NCBI RefSeq assembly: GCF_003994855.1 | Contig: NZ_CP034142.1 | Location: forward strand, 248,001 to 312,000 | Direction of reading: 5' to 3' | Origin: Marinobacter sp. NP-4(2019) | Lineage (GTDB): Bacteria; Pseudomonadota; Gammaproteobacteria; Pseudomonadales; Oleiphilaceae | Length of the DNA stretch: 64,000 nt | Shown here: piece by piece, positions 34,489 to 43,150 of the stretch | Position numbering within the stretch: position 1 is the stretch's first letter | How the letters are laid out: every line of letters starts with the position of its first letter | Position numbers and translations under genes: made by a program | Notes under the pieces: generated by a model | The model's database searches: none | The model's input: the letters and a program-made list of their open reading frames with translations, nothing else | What the model was told of the DNA's origin: nothing

Positions 34489-35705
34489 GAGCGCACCTCC
34501 GGATAGCGGGCATCGCGCTGGTTATGTTTATCCAGCCAGGCCCTGACGTCGGCCGAAACCGAATCGCGACCGGCTGATTTTGCGGCGCGGAGCAGCAGGC
34601 GGGTGTCCAGAGGTTCACGTTGGTCCTGCCAGTTGGCCAGGGAGTGGGCGAGGGCAGCTTTGGCATTGCCTTCAACGTCCAGGGCGTAACGTGCGAGATC
34701 CCGCTGGTGCAGCAGGGTGCCGCGCCAGCGTGCCTCAGAAAAGCGTTCATCCAGCCTGGCGGAGAGTGTTCCGGCGTCGGAATGCCGGTGGCGCTTCATG
34801 GCAATGACGCGGATGACCGCGAGGGAGTCGACCTGTTCGTATTGCTCGGTCAGCTCTATCACCGCTTCATTTTCGCCCCGCTCGAGCAGCCAGTCAGCCA
34901 GTTGCGTTCGTGTGTAGAGGTCGTCTGGTGTAAGGGTGAGCACCTGGCGCCAGTGTTCTTCGGCTTCGGGTCTGCCCAGTTGCGCGGCAATGTCGGCCAG
35001 GGTGCCGAGGGCCCAGGTCCGGCTGCTGGTATCGCCGGTGGGTGACCGGCGTGTCTGCGCCAGAAGAGATTGGTAAGCGGTTTCCGGGTTGCCGGTTCGT
35101 GCCTCCACCTGGGCCAGGCAACTGGCCGCAATCAGGCCGGGAAAATCATCCGCCAATTGCTGACAATGGGAACGTGCGGATTCATAGTTGCCCTGCACCA
35201 GTTCCAGGTTGGCCAGAGTCAGCCGGGCCTGGTTGATATGCCGGTGATCACTGGTCGACGCGCTGAGGATGTTGGTCAGTTCCTCGCGGGCGGGCTCGAA
35301 ACGGTGAAGACTCTGATTGAGTGTGGCGCGGAGAATCTTCAGTCGGTCGGTCATTCTGCTTTCTGGCCAGCGCTCGAATAACGCCTGGGCATAGCCCAGG
35401 TAGCGTGGGTCCCCCTGGGAACGTGCCTGTAGCAGGTAATCCTGAACGTGGTCGGCTAGCGCCGGTGCCGAATCTGGATGTGTCTCGGGTGTTAATGCTT
35501 CCGGGGGCAGCGTGATCAGTATTTCCTGATCGTTGAACTCTGTTTCAATCGCTGCGGGAGCAGCCAGTGCCGTTTCCATGGCCAGCGCTGTGATCAGCAA
35601 GACGATGGAAAAAGCCCTGCGCCGCAGCGCAGGGTAGAAGGCCGTCAGCCCAGGATCGGAGTCAGACTGACGGCGGAGCCCGCAGGATTCAAAACAGGTC
35701 GTCAT
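34485..35705 (-). CDS. Exported TPR-repeat protein of the DUF4331 operon
   Basis: About 406 residues from the ATG at 35705. A hydrophobic export signal lies near residues 24-45 (AFSIVLLITALAMETALAAPA). The rest is helical repeats of TPR type (AREELTNILSASTSDHRHINQARLTLANLELVQGNYESARSHCQQL; TLADIAAQLGRPEAEEHWRQVLTLTPDDLYTRTQLADWLLERGENE). It probably acts as a periplasmic scaffold. It overlaps the upstream lipoprotein gene by 17 bases and the downstream hupE-like gene by 4, so the operon is translationally coupled. Confidence 0.75.
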   Translation of the reverse strand: MTTCFESCGLRRQSDSDPGLTAFYPALRRRAFSIVLLITALAMETALAAPAAIETEFNDQEILITLPPEALTPETHPDSAPALADHVQDYLLQARSQGDPRYLGYAQALFERWPESRMTDRLKILRATLNQSLHRFEPAREELTNILSASTSDHRHINQARLTLANLELVQGNYESARSHCQQLADDFPGLIAASCLAQVEARTGNPETAYQSLLAQTRRSPTGDTSSRTWALGTLADIAAQLGRPEAEEHWRQVLTLTPDDLYTRTQLADWLLERGENEAVIELTEQYEQVDSLAVIRVIAMKRHRHSDAGTLSARLDERFSEARWRGTLLHQRDLARYALDVEGNAKAALAHSLANWQDQREPLDTRLLLRAAKSAGRDSVSADVRAWLDKHNQRDARYPEVRS

Positions 35706-35913
35706 AGGCCTGTTCGTTGTCCTGATCATTGAAGATGAACTCCAGTTCGTTGATGTTAACCGCGTTGCGTTCGTTGTCGGTCTGCTTGATTTCATTCTTC
35801 ACAAAGGTGGTGAAATCAACCGACAGACCCAATCCCCGACCATTGCTGGAGCCGTCAGAACAGCCTGCCAGTGCCAGTACTGCGATCAGGGCAATCCCAA
35901 TTCGGAGTGTCAT
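35689..35913 (-). CDS. Small lipoprotein of the DUF4331 operon
   Basis: 74 residues from the ATG at 35913 (GGGAGGG upstream). The lipoprotein signal is MTLRIGIALIAVLALAGCSDGS with lipobox LAGC and Cys18. The mature part is short, acidic and Asn/Asp-rich (NDQDNEQAYDDLF at the end), with no known domain. It lies 13 bases downstream of the DUF4331 gene. It is a likely membrane-anchored partner of the DUF4331 or TPR protein (inference from context). Confidence 0.8.
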   Translation of the reverse strand: MTLRIGIALIAVLALAGCSDGSSNGRGLGLSVDFTTFVKNEIKQTDNERNAVNINELEFIFNDQDNEQAYDDLF

Positions 35914-35926
35914 GGTTGTCCCTCCC

Positions 35927-37387
35927 TCAGATGTCATTAGGTGAACCCGCAATCGGTGTTGCCAGGTATGGGAAGGCGGTTCTCAGCTCCGTTGGGTCCA
36001 GCTGTACACCGTCGGTGTACTCCAGGTCACCATCGGGAGCGTCGGCGGGATCCGCCAGCACGCCCATGGCAACGCGAAGCGAAATGTCGACGGTGTCGTC
36101 AACCGGGCGGCGGCCATTGGGGAAACCTGCGTTATCCCCGCCGAGGACACCCAGGTCGTTCTGCGCGCCGGCGGCAGTGGTGGCAATGCTCGGGTTAAGC
36201 CGCAACATTTCTGAAGCGGTGACGCCATCGGGACTGTTCAGATCCGGAACACCGGTCAGGAAGGCGGTGATCAGGTCGTTCCGCGGGAAGTTGTTGGGGG
36301 CTGTCACACCAAAGAGAATCTCCAACAACTCGGGCAGTGTCGGGTTGGTCACATAGGTCAGGAACTGGCCATCATCCTTGGGCTCGCTGGCGTTAAACCG
36401 ATCCTTGTCCTTCAGGCCGATAACCACCTCGTTGACCAGCGGCATACCCAGCCGTGAAACCTGGGTGTAGGCACCGCCTTCCACCGTTGCACCCTTGCCA
36501 TTGGCGCTTGGCGCCGGATTCAGCACACGTGCCTGACGTACGCTGGCGGTGGTCCAACCTCCGATGACCGGGTCACCCGAGGCAGTCTGGGCACTGCCGG
36601 TCAGGCAGGCAGTGGGCACTTCCAGTGCAAAGGAGGTGGTATTCTTGTCGGCCAGATCCCCCGCGCCTTCACCATTGCGCGGACCGAGTGGGTTGGTGTT
36701 GACCAGGTCGAAGATTTCACCCAGGTTCACCGCAAATGCTTCCTTGCGCTGACCTACGAAAACCCGGCCCTCGGTACCGCATCCGGGAATCGCAATGTCA
36801 AAGATGTGCTGGTTGGCATAGGCTTCGTAGTCAGCGAAGGATTTTCCACCTATGTTATCCAGTGGCTTGGCGAACGTTTCCGTGCCGGTGGTCGCGTTGG
36901 TGGCCATCTGGCGTGTGCCGGTGCGCCGATCGCCACGAATAACGGTGACGGTGTACTCCTGTCGCATCTGCACGTTGGCATTGTCGGTGGCGTCGCCAAT
37001 GTTCTTCAGCGGCACAGAAACCATTTCGCCTCCAACATCCAGTTGAATGTCGTTGAGAACATCCTGCATCTGGAACTGGAAGGTGATGTCCTCCCGGGCG
37101 TTGCCGGAGTTATCGATATGAATCTCGTAGATGGCGTCCTCGTCCAGGTCGAAGTAGTTGGGACCGCCGTACGCGTCCTGAAGCGGAAGGTAGTTGGCGA
37201 TCAGGGTGACAAAATTTTCCCGACCGCTTTCGTAGCTTCGGAACATGTAAAAGTCGGTGCCATCAACCTTGGGAACTTCGGTGATGAACGGCGCCTCGCG
37301 GTGGCTGGAGGCAGAGGCTGTGCCTGCTGTCAGACAGATTCCGGCAATCGCGAGGGCGAGGCCGGAGCGTTTAATTACTGTGTTCAT
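35927..37387 (-). CDS. DUF4331 exported protein
   Basis: 486 residues from the ATG at 37387 (GAGGAAAA upstream). A signal peptide (LALAIAGICLTAGTASA) is followed by the DUF4331 opening SSHREAPFITEVPKVDGTDFYMFRSYE. Further family segments are DEDAIYEIHIDNSGNAREDITFQFQ and VSRLGMPLVNEVVIGLKDKDRFN. There is a possible disulfide pair in IPGCGTEG and PTACLTG. Function is unknown; it is a periplasmic or surface protein. It is first in a four-gene operon and divergent from an ECF sigma factor gene that probably controls it. Confidence 0.88.
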   Translation of the reverse strand: MNTVIKRSGLALAIAGICLTAGTASASSHREAPFITEVPKVDGTDFYMFRSYESGRENFVTLIANYLPLQDAYGGPNYFDLDEDAIYEIHIDNSGNAREDITFQFQMQDVLNDIQLDVGGEMVSVPLKNIGDATDNANVQMRQEYTVTVIRGDRRTGTRQMATNATTGTETFAKPLDNIGGKSFADYEAYANQHIFDIAIPGCGTEGRVFVGQRKEAFAVNLGEIFDLVNTNPLGPRNGEGAGDLADKNTTSFALEVPTACLTGSAQTASGDPVIGGWTTASVRQARVLNPAPSANGKGATVEGGAYTQVSRLGMPLVNEVVIGLKDKDRFNASEPKDDGQFLTYVTNPTLPELLEILFGVTAPNNFPRNDLITAFLTGVPDLNSPDGVTASEMLRLNPSIATTAAGAQNDLGVLGGDNAGFPNGRRPVDDTVDISLRVAMGVLADPADAPDGDLEYTDGVQLDPTELRTAFPYLATPIAGSPNDI

Positions 37388-37563
37388 TCCGTTTTCCTCA
37401 TCTATTGTTGGTGTTGCATACGGAGAAACGGTACGGCTTAAAAAAAAGATGCAGGTCACAAAGAAAAAATTGAGTGGGCCTAACCGGACGCGGGTGCATC
37501 CTGACCGGACGGGGAAACGTAGTAGGCAATAGGTCAGTGGAAGAACACGGTGCGGAGAACGCA

Positions 37564-38121
37564 ATGATAAACACAGAAGTAGAACAGGAAGAGCTGATGA
37601 CGCTGCTGGTGGCGGTTGCCCGTAACGATCGTCAGGCGTTTCAGCGACTGTACGAGAAGATTGCAGCACGAATGTTCGGCTTGTGCTTCAAGCTGGCGGG
37701 ACATCAGGAACTGGCAGAGGAAGCCTTGCAGGATGCGTTTGTGCAGATCTGGCATCATGCCGGGGAGTATCACAGTGATCGGGGGACACCATTGAGCTGG
37801 ATGTTGACCATTGCCCGCTACCGCACCCTCGATTTGATGAGGGCCCGCGCCGTGCGAAAAACCGCCGGAGACGAATACCTGGAGCAGGTGGAGGATCCCC
37901 GCAGCGGTCCCCTGGACCATTCGTTACGACGTGCCGGTGCAGAACAGCTGACTGGCTGCCTTGACGAACTGAGCGATGTCCAGCGAGACAGTATCCTGTT
38001 GTCCTACTACCGGGGGTTCACCCATGACGAACTGGCCCAGGCGCTGAGTTCGCCTATTGGCACCGTCAAAAGCTGGATCCGCCGTGGTTTGATGGCGTTG
38101 AAGAGGTGCCTGGAACGATGA
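37564..38121 (+). CDS. ECF RNA polymerase sigma factor
   Basis: 185 residues from the ATG at 37564 (GGAGAAC upstream). Region 2 (DRQAFQRLYEKIAARMFGLCFKLAGHQELAEEALQDAFVQIWHH) and region 4 (LDELSDVQRDSILLSYYRGFTHDELAQALSSPIGTVKSWIRRGL) are complete, with a type resembling SigK/RpoE-like ECF factors. The stop overlaps the start of the anti-sigma gene (ATGA). The divergent DUF4331 operon is the likely target, by analogy with other ECF loci. A GGGGAAAC-like -35 candidate at 37511-37518 could serve autoregulation, but this is weak. Confidence 0.9.
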   Translation: MINTEVEQEELMTLLVAVARNDRQAFQRLYEKIAARMFGLCFKLAGHQELAEEALQDAFVQIWHHAGEYHSDRGTPLSWMLTIARYRTLDLMRARAVRKTAGDEYLEQVEDPRSGPLDHSLRRAGAEQLTGCLDELSDVQRDSILLSYYRGFTHDELAQALSSPIGTVKSWIRRGLMALKRCLER

Positions 38122-38807
38122 AAAAGACGCCGGAAAGAATCGAAAGTCTCGCCGCTGAGTATGTCCTTGGCTCGTTGAAGGGCAAAGCGAGAAACCGCTT
38201 TGAACGCTGGATGATGGAGTCGGGGCGGGTCCGGCAGGAAGTCTGGTACTGGGAGGAAAAGCTCGGGCAATTGGGTGATCGGGTGCCGGAGCGGGAGCCG
38301 CCGGAATCCGTGTGGCTGGCGATCCAGCAGCGGCTCTGGCCCCAGGAAACGAAACGTCCCGCGCCCAGGCAGGCGGCAAACAGAGTCTGGCCAGCCTGGA
38401 GCCTGCTCGCGACGGCGGCAGCAGTGGTGCTGGCGGTCATGCTGGTTCAGCAGCCCGCCCCGGAGCCGACGCTGTCCGGTGCGATTGTTCAGGCAGACGT
38501 CAGTGATCCGCTGTGGTTGGTGAGTGAATCCGGTCGCGATAACCGTCTGCGGTTGAGGTCTGTGGCCGCAACGTCGGCCGAGGTTGGCAAGGACTACGAG
38601 TTGTGGATCGTGCCGGACAATGGCGATCCGCTGTCACTGGGGGTGATTCCGGTGGGGGAGGTGTATCAGGTGGAACTCACGGACGAAGCTCGTGAAACCC
38701 TGAGTCAGAGCCGTACTTTGGCTATCAGCCTTGAGCCACGTGGTGGTTCGCCAACCGGCGCGCCAACCGGCCCGATCCTCCATGTTACCAAGCTCTACGA
38801 GCTGTGA
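38118..38807 (+). CDS. Anti-sigma factor, RskA-like
   Basis: 229 residues. The N-terminal cytoplasmic segment (SLAAEYVLGSLKGKARNRFERWMM) is typical of RskA-type anti-sigma factors and has no zinc-binding HxxxCxxC motif. One membrane helix lies near residues 95-112 (LLATAAAVVLAVMLV), and a periplasmic anti-sigma-K domain follows (DYELWIVPDNGDPLSLGVIPVGEVYQVEL). It overlaps the sigma gene by 4 bases. It should hold the ECF factor inactive until a periplasmic signal or proteolysis releases it. Confidence 0.88.
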   Translation: MKKTPERIESLAAEYVLGSLKGKARNRFERWMMESGRVRQEVWYWEEKLGQLGDRVPEREPPESVWLAIQQRLWPQETKRPAPRQAANRVWPAWSLLATAAAVVLAVMLVQQPAPEPTLSGAIVQADVSDPLWLVSESGRDNRLRLRSVAATSAEVGKDYELWIVPDNGDPLSLGVIPVGEVYQVELTDEARETLSQSRTLAISLEPRGGSPTGAPTGPILHVTKLYEL

Positions 38808-38825
38808 CTCCGGTGAGAGTGGTGC

Positions 38826-40247
38826 TCAGTTGGATGCCAGCAACGTAATGCACAGCTGGGCGTTCTGGACGAAATGCCCGAACGCCGTCAGTTGTTCGTC
38901 CGAAGGCACGTAATCACCGGCGGCGTTGTCGGCGTAAAACAGGCCGACAAGCCGCCCCTTGGCGGTCAGTGGGCCGATCAGCGCCGGCACTTTGCCCAGC
39001 CAGCGATCGTAGGGTACGCCGCTGTCACTGGGGCCAGGCCTGAACACGGCACAGCTTGCGTGGGGAATCAGTTTGCCCAGTGGGCCAGTACCATCCCTGG
39101 GAATGATAAAGTCCTCGCGCCAGTTTTCCGTGCCGCGTCCGCCGGCCTTCCTGGGGGTCAGGTTCTGGCCGCTCTTGTCGGCCATCAACAAGGCCACCCG
39201 TTGCATGCCAATGGCCCGGTGAATGCCCTCGATCACCAGTTGGCAGACCTCGTTGATATCCGGCTTTTCGGTCAGACTCAGGGTCAGGTCCCGCAGGATC
39301 TGCAATTGCAGCGCCGGGTCCATGGTTGGTGCCTGGGCTGACTGGCGGTTGTTACCTTCCTGACTGCCGGGCATCAGTGCGGTGACCTGGGGAATGCCCA
39401 GGGAAACCGCCACTTTCGCGGCTTCTTCCGCGTTGACCTTGATCTGATCCCGAATGGCGGCAGGCGTCTCGCCGGTGTCTTTGCTCAGGCGTTCCAGCAC
39501 CTTGTCCATCTCGGCACCGCGCCACCCCTTTTCCGACAGCCGTGCCATGTCCACCGAGTGACGTACCAGGCTGGCAGCCATGGAATTGGCCTGGCCCGGC
39601 GAGACTACATCCTTGATGAACGGCCCCAGCGCCCAGGCATCCACCAGGCCCCGGGTGATTTCCGTGAAGGTGCTGTGCAATACCGCTTTCTGAGCGTCCA
39701 CCGGCGGTTCTTCCAATCGCAACCGCTGCTCCAGTTCGGTGGCCTGCGCGGTTTCGCAGGACCAGAATGCCAGTTCGCCAATGTTCATCAGCAACGCCCC
39801 GATGAAGACTTCTTCCAGGGCGTTTTCGTTGCGTCTGGGCATCAGGCAGCGGGCCTGAACGGCGGCATGAATGGCTCTGGCAAGGCATCGCAGCAGGTGG
39901 GGCCGGTCATTGCGTTGCAGCAGCGCATCCACAATCAGCGAAGAGATGGCCATGGATTTCACCGAGTCGAAGCCAATCAGGGTGATCGCGCGGCTGACGG
40001 TGCTGACCTGGGTTCGGGTCTGGTTGTAGAAAACGGTGTTGGACAGCCTCAGGACTTGGGAGGTGAGTTGGGCGTCATTGAGTATCACGTTGGCCAGTTC
40101 ATTGACCGTGCTGTTCTTACTGTCGGTCAGTTCGCTGATCCGTTTCAGGCTATTGGCCAATACCGGCAGTTCAACCTTGCTGAGATAACTGACCCATGCC
40201 TGGGTAGAGTTCATCCTTGAGGGCGGAGTATCGGTTCTTGTGGTCAC
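38826..40247 (-). CDS. HDOD domain protein with C-terminal GAF-like domain
   Basis: 473 residues from a GTG at 40247; an ATG at 40214 is an alternative start. The HDOD domain covers roughly residues 25-220 (ELPVLANSLKRISELTDSK, LTSQVLRLSNTVFYN, AITLIGFDSVKSMAISSLIV, FIGALLMNIGELAFW). A GAF-like domain follows from about residue 310 (DINEVCQLVIEGIHRAIGMQRVALLMADKS; GLFYADNAAGDYVPSDEQLTAFGHF). HDOD proteins act in signalling and surface behaviour, and some regulate c-di-GMP pathways. It converges on the anti-sigma gene with 18 bases between stops. Confidence 0.87.
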   Translation of the reverse strand: MTTRTDTPPSRMNSTQAWVSYLSKVELPVLANSLKRISELTDSKNSTVNELANVILNDAQLTSQVLRLSNTVFYNQTRTQVSTVSRAITLIGFDSVKSMAISSLIVDALLQRNDRPHLLRCLARAIHAAVQARCLMPRRNENALEEVFIGALLMNIGELAFWSCETAQATELEQRLRLEEPPVDAQKAVLHSTFTEITRGLVDAWALGPFIKDVVSPGQANSMAASLVRHSVDMARLSEKGWRGAEMDKVLERLSKDTGETPAAIRDQIKVNAEEAAKVAVSLGIPQVTALMPGSQEGNNRQSAQAPTMDPALQLQILRDLTLSLTEKPDINEVCQLVIEGIHRAIGMQRVALLMADKSGQNLTPRKAGGRGTENWREDFIIPRDGTGPLGKLIPHASCAVFRPGPSDSGVPYDRWLGKVPALIGPLTAKGRLVGLFYADNAAGDYVPSDEQLTAFGHFVQNAQLCITLLASN

Positions 40248-40393
40248 GTTATCGGTTCACTCTGGCGCACGCCTCGGGATTGAAAGACTTTTTATTACCC
40301 GAGTTTAGCCCAGCGGAGTGCTGGGTGTCGGTAACAGAACGTGTACGGGGATATACCAAGTGCCGTCAATTCGGGTTTGGCCAGGGATTAGGC

Positions 40394-40399
40394 TATAAT
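40394..40399 (+). promoter_or_regulatory. Possible -10 element of metNIQ
   Basis: A perfect TATAAT lies 46 bases before the metN start, with no good -35 hexamer at the proper distance. I saw no MetJ-type AGACGTCT repeats and no SAM riboswitch in the 190-base upstream gap. Confidence 0.4.
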
Positions 40400-40445
40400 G
40401 GCCGGTTTTAACACTGCACCCACAAGGCGCTGACAAGGCTGATCC

Positions 40446-41453
40446 GTGATTGTATTTGACCAGGTCCAGAAGTCATACCAGGTAGGCGGGCGGGCGATCC
40501 CTGCGTTGCATCCCACCAGTATGACCATTGAAACCGGCGAGGTGTTTGGCATCGTCGGTCACTCAGGCGCGGGGAAATCCACCCTCGTTCGCCTGATTAA
40601 CCTGCTGGAGCCGCCCACCGGCGGTCGCATTCTTGTTGATGACGAAAACATCACCGGCTACGACGCCGCCGAACTGCGGGCTTTCCGTCGCAAGGTCGGG
40701 ATGATCTTCCAGCACTTCAATCTGCTGTCCTCCAAGACCGTGGCAGACAACATTGCCTTTCCGATGAAGCTCGCGGGCATCTACTCCCGCACCGAGATTC
40801 GCGAGCGGGTGGAGGAATTGCTGGCCCGGGTCAGCCTGACGGATCACGCCAACAAGTACCCGTCGCAGTTGTCCGGCGGCCAGAAACAGCGAGTGGGTAT
40901 TGCCCGTGCCCTGGCCTGTCGCCCGACGATCCTGTTGTGCGATGAAGCCACCAGCGCCCTTGATCCCCAGACGACACAATCTGTATTGCGCCTGCTGGCG
41001 GACATCAACCGCGAACTGGGGCTGACCATCGTGCTGATCACCCATGAAATGGATGTGGTGCGCCGGGTCTGCGACCGGGTAGCGGTCATGGACGCCGGTG
41101 AAGTGGTGGAAATGGGCGCGGTCAGCGACGTGTTTCTCCATCCGCAACATCCCACCACCCGGGACTTCGTGTTCGAGAGCGAAAACATCGACCATGACGA
41201 ATTGCAGGAAGACCTGCAAAAGGCCAGCGGACGTATCCTGCGCCTGACCTTCCGTGGTGAGTCCACCTACAAGCCCCTGTTGGGTAGCGTGGCGCGGGAA
41301 TCCGGCGTGGACTTCAGCATCCTCTCCGGCCGCATTGACCACATCAAGGACACACCCTACGGTCAACTGACCCTGTCCCTGGTCGGTGGTGACCTGGACG
41401 TGGCGATGAAGGCACTGGAAGCGGCAGAAGTTCACGTGGAGGTGGTGCGCTGA
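40446..41453 (+). CDS. metN: Methionine ABC transporter ATP-binding protein
   Basis: 335 residues from a GTG start. The ABC domain shows [24 protein letters not shown] and [10 protein letters not shown], and the C-terminal NIL domain (about residues 255-335) is the methionine-sensing domain of MetN. It powers D/L-methionine import. The stop overlaps the metI start by 1 base (TGATG). It is the first gene of metNIQ. Confidence 0.93.
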   Translation: MIVFDQVQKSYQVGGRAIPALHPTSMTIETGEVFGIVGHSGAGKSTLVRLINLLEPPTGGRILVDDENITGYDAAELRAFRRKVGMIFQHFNLLSSKTVADNIAFPMKLAGIYSRTEIRERVEELLARVSLTDHANKYPSQLSGGQKQRVGIARALACRPTILLCDEATSALDPQTTQSVLRLLADINRELGLTIVLITHEMDVVRRVCDRVAVMDAGEVVEMGAVSDVFLHPQHPTTRDFVFESENIDHDELQEDLQKASGRILRLTFRGESTYKPLLGSVARESGVDFSILSGRIDHIKDTPYGQLTLSLVGGDLDVAMKALEAAEVHVEVVR

Positions 41454-42118
41454 TGGAAGGTTTACTGACCAACGTGGACTGGGCCGAAATCGGCATTGCC
41501 AGCTGGGATACCCTGGTGATGGTGGGCATGTCGCTGCTGTTCAGCGTACTGATCGGCCTGCCGATCGGCGTGCTGTTGTTCCTGTTCGGCAAGCGCCAGT
41601 TGCTGGAGCAGCCGGCGGCCTACGCAGTGTTGTCGTTCGTGGTAAACGTGCTGCGTTCGGTGCCCTTTATTATCCTGCTGATCGTGATGATTCCGTTTAC
41701 CGTGATGCTGATCGGTACGTCCCTCGGCGTCGCCGGTGCCATTCCACCGCTGGTAGCCGGTGGTGCGCCGTTCTTTGCCCGGCTGGTGGAAACGTCGCTG
41801 CGTGAGGTGGATCGTGGCATCATTGAAGCAACCCAGGCGATGGGTGCTAACGTGAGACAGATCATTTTCGGTGCCTTGCTGCCAGAGGCGCTGCCGGGCA
41901 TTATCGCCGGCATTACCGTAACGGCGATTACACTAGTGTCTTATGCCGCCATGTCTGGTGTCATTGGCGGCGGTGGCCTGGGTGACCTGGCCATCCGTTT
42001 CGGTTATCAACGGTTCCAGACCGACGTCATGGTGATTACTGTAGCGCTACTGGTCATTTTCGTTCAGTTGTTGCAAATGGCTGGCGACCGTCTCGTTCTG
42101 TATTTCAGCCGGAAGTAA
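41453..42118 (+). CDS. metI: Methionine ABC transporter permease
   Basis: 221 residues with five membrane helices, and the BPD permease loop EATQAMGANVRQIIFGALLPEALPGIIAG typical of MetI. It begins within the metN stop codon. It is separated from metQ by 183 bases that contain the palindromic element at 42144-42244. Confidence 0.93.
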   Translation: MEGLLTNVDWAEIGIASWDTLVMVGMSLLFSVLIGLPIGVLLFLFGKRQLLEQPAAYAVLSFVVNVLRSVPFIILLIVMIPFTVMLIGTSLGVAGAIPPLVAGGAPFFARLVETSLREVDRGIIEATQAMGANVRQIIFGALLPEALPGIIAGITVTAITLVSYAAMSGVIGGGGLGDLAIRFGYQRFQTDVMVITVALLVIFVQLLQMAGDRLVLYFSRK

Positions 42119-42143
42119 ATCGACATAGCCGGATATAGGCACG

Positions 42144-42244
42144 CGGTCGGCAACACCTTCCGAAAACGTGGAGCGCCAAGGATGGCGCGACCGAGCCCTA
42201 CATGGACGTATTTACGGGCGTTTTTCGGAAGGTGTTGCCGACCG
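42144..42244. repeat. Composite palindromic element, copy C, between metI and metQ
   Basis: A perfect 23-bp stem (42144-42166 against 42222-42244) encloses a core with hairpins GCGCCAAGGATGGCGC and TACATGGACGTA, each with a GGA loop on the plus strand. The core matches copies A and B. It lies in the sense direction of the metNIQ transcript, 57 bases upstream of the metQ start, so it could protect or separate the metQ message. Confidence 0.9.
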
Positions 42245-42301
42245 TGGGCCGTACTCAAAAGCTCAATAAATTGCCCGATAGTCCCACAGGAGAACGTGCT
42301 T

Positions 42302-43084
42302 ATGAACTTCAAGAAAACCCTGGTGGCCCTGGCCGCCGTTGCTACTTTCTCTTCTGCTGCCTCAGCAGAAACACTCTCTGTTGCGGCTACCCCGGTGCCC
42401 CACGCGGAGATTCTGGAATTTGTGAAGCCGCAGCTGGCCGAGCAGGGTGTCGAGTTGGACGTTAAGGTATTCACCGATTACATCCAACCGAACATTCAGG
42501 TGGATCAGAAGCGGATGGACGCCAATTTCTTCCAGCACCAGCCGTACCTGGACGAATTCAATGACGGCCGTGGCACCGATCTGGTCACCGTGACCGGTGT
42601 GCACGTGGAGCCATTCGGCGCTTATTCCAGCAAGATCGAATCACTGGATGAGCTGGAAGACGGTGCAGTAGTGGCGATTCCCAACGATCCCACCAACGGC
42701 GGTCGTGCGCTGCTACTGTTGCAGAAGGCCGGGCTGATCACTCTTGAAGATGAAAGCAAGATCACCGCCACACCTCGGGATATTGCCGACAATCCGAAAA
42801 ACCTGGAGTTCAAAGAGCTGGAAGCTGCCACCCTGCCGCGTATCCTGGGGCAGGTGGACGTTGCGCTGATCAACACCAACTACGCGCTGGAAGCGGGCCT
42901 GAACCCGTCGGAGGATGCGCTGGTGATTGAGGGTTCCGAATCACCCTACGTCAACATTCTGGTTGCCCGTCCGGACAACAAGGACAGCGACGCCATGCAG
43001 AAGCTCGCGAATGCCCTGAAGTCTGACGCGGTGAAGGATTTCATCATGGAGAAGTACGAGGGTGCGGTCGTTCCCGCCTTCTGA
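42302..43084 (+). CDS. metQ: Methionine ABC transporter substrate-binding protein
   Basis: 260 residues from the ATG at 42302 (AGGAGA upstream); an earlier in-frame start would translate the palindrome. The signal peptide is MNFKKTLVALAAVATFSSAASA with no lipobox Cys, so a soluble periplasmic protein is predicted rather than the lipoprotein of E. coli. NlpA/MetQ family segments are VAATPVPHAEILEFVKP, DANFFQHQPYLDEFN and ALINTNYALEAGLNP. It delivers methionine to MetI/MetN. Confidence 0.92.
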   Translation: MNFKKTLVALAAVATFSSAASAETLSVAATPVPHAEILEFVKPQLAEQGVELDVKVFTDYIQPNIQVDQKRMDANFFQHQPYLDEFNDGRGTDLVTVTGVHVEPFGAYSSKIESLDELEDGAVVAIPNDPTNGGRALLLLQKAGLITLEDESKITATPRDIADNPKNLEFKELEAATLPRILGQVDVALINTNYALEAGLNPSEDALVIEGSESPYVNILVARPDNKDSDAMQKLANALKSDAVKDFIMEKYEGAVVPAF

Positions 43085-43099
43085 TACCGCGTTCTCTAT

Positions 43100-43132
43100 A
43101 AAAAAATGCCGGGCAAATGCCCGGCATTTTTC
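43100..43132. terminator. Bidirectional intrinsic terminator
   Basis: A perfect hairpin, GCCGGGC (43108-43114) and GCCCGGC (43119-43125), is flanked by A-run and T-run tails. It lies between the convergent metQ and peroxiredoxin genes and can serve both. Confidence 0.9.
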
Positions 43133-43150
43133 GTTATAGACTGCGAATGA

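Noticed and set aside
37421..37520. ECF -35 motifs (GGAGAAACG and GGGGAAACG) between sigma and DUF4331 genes
   Set aside because: The two are similar, but both point toward the sigma gene and only one has a tolerable spacing to a -10, so I do not list a promoter.
40248..40445. SAM riboswitch or MetJ operator upstream of metN
   Set aside because: No conserved riboswitch core, no AGACGTCT-type repeats; only a TATAAT hexamer is visible.
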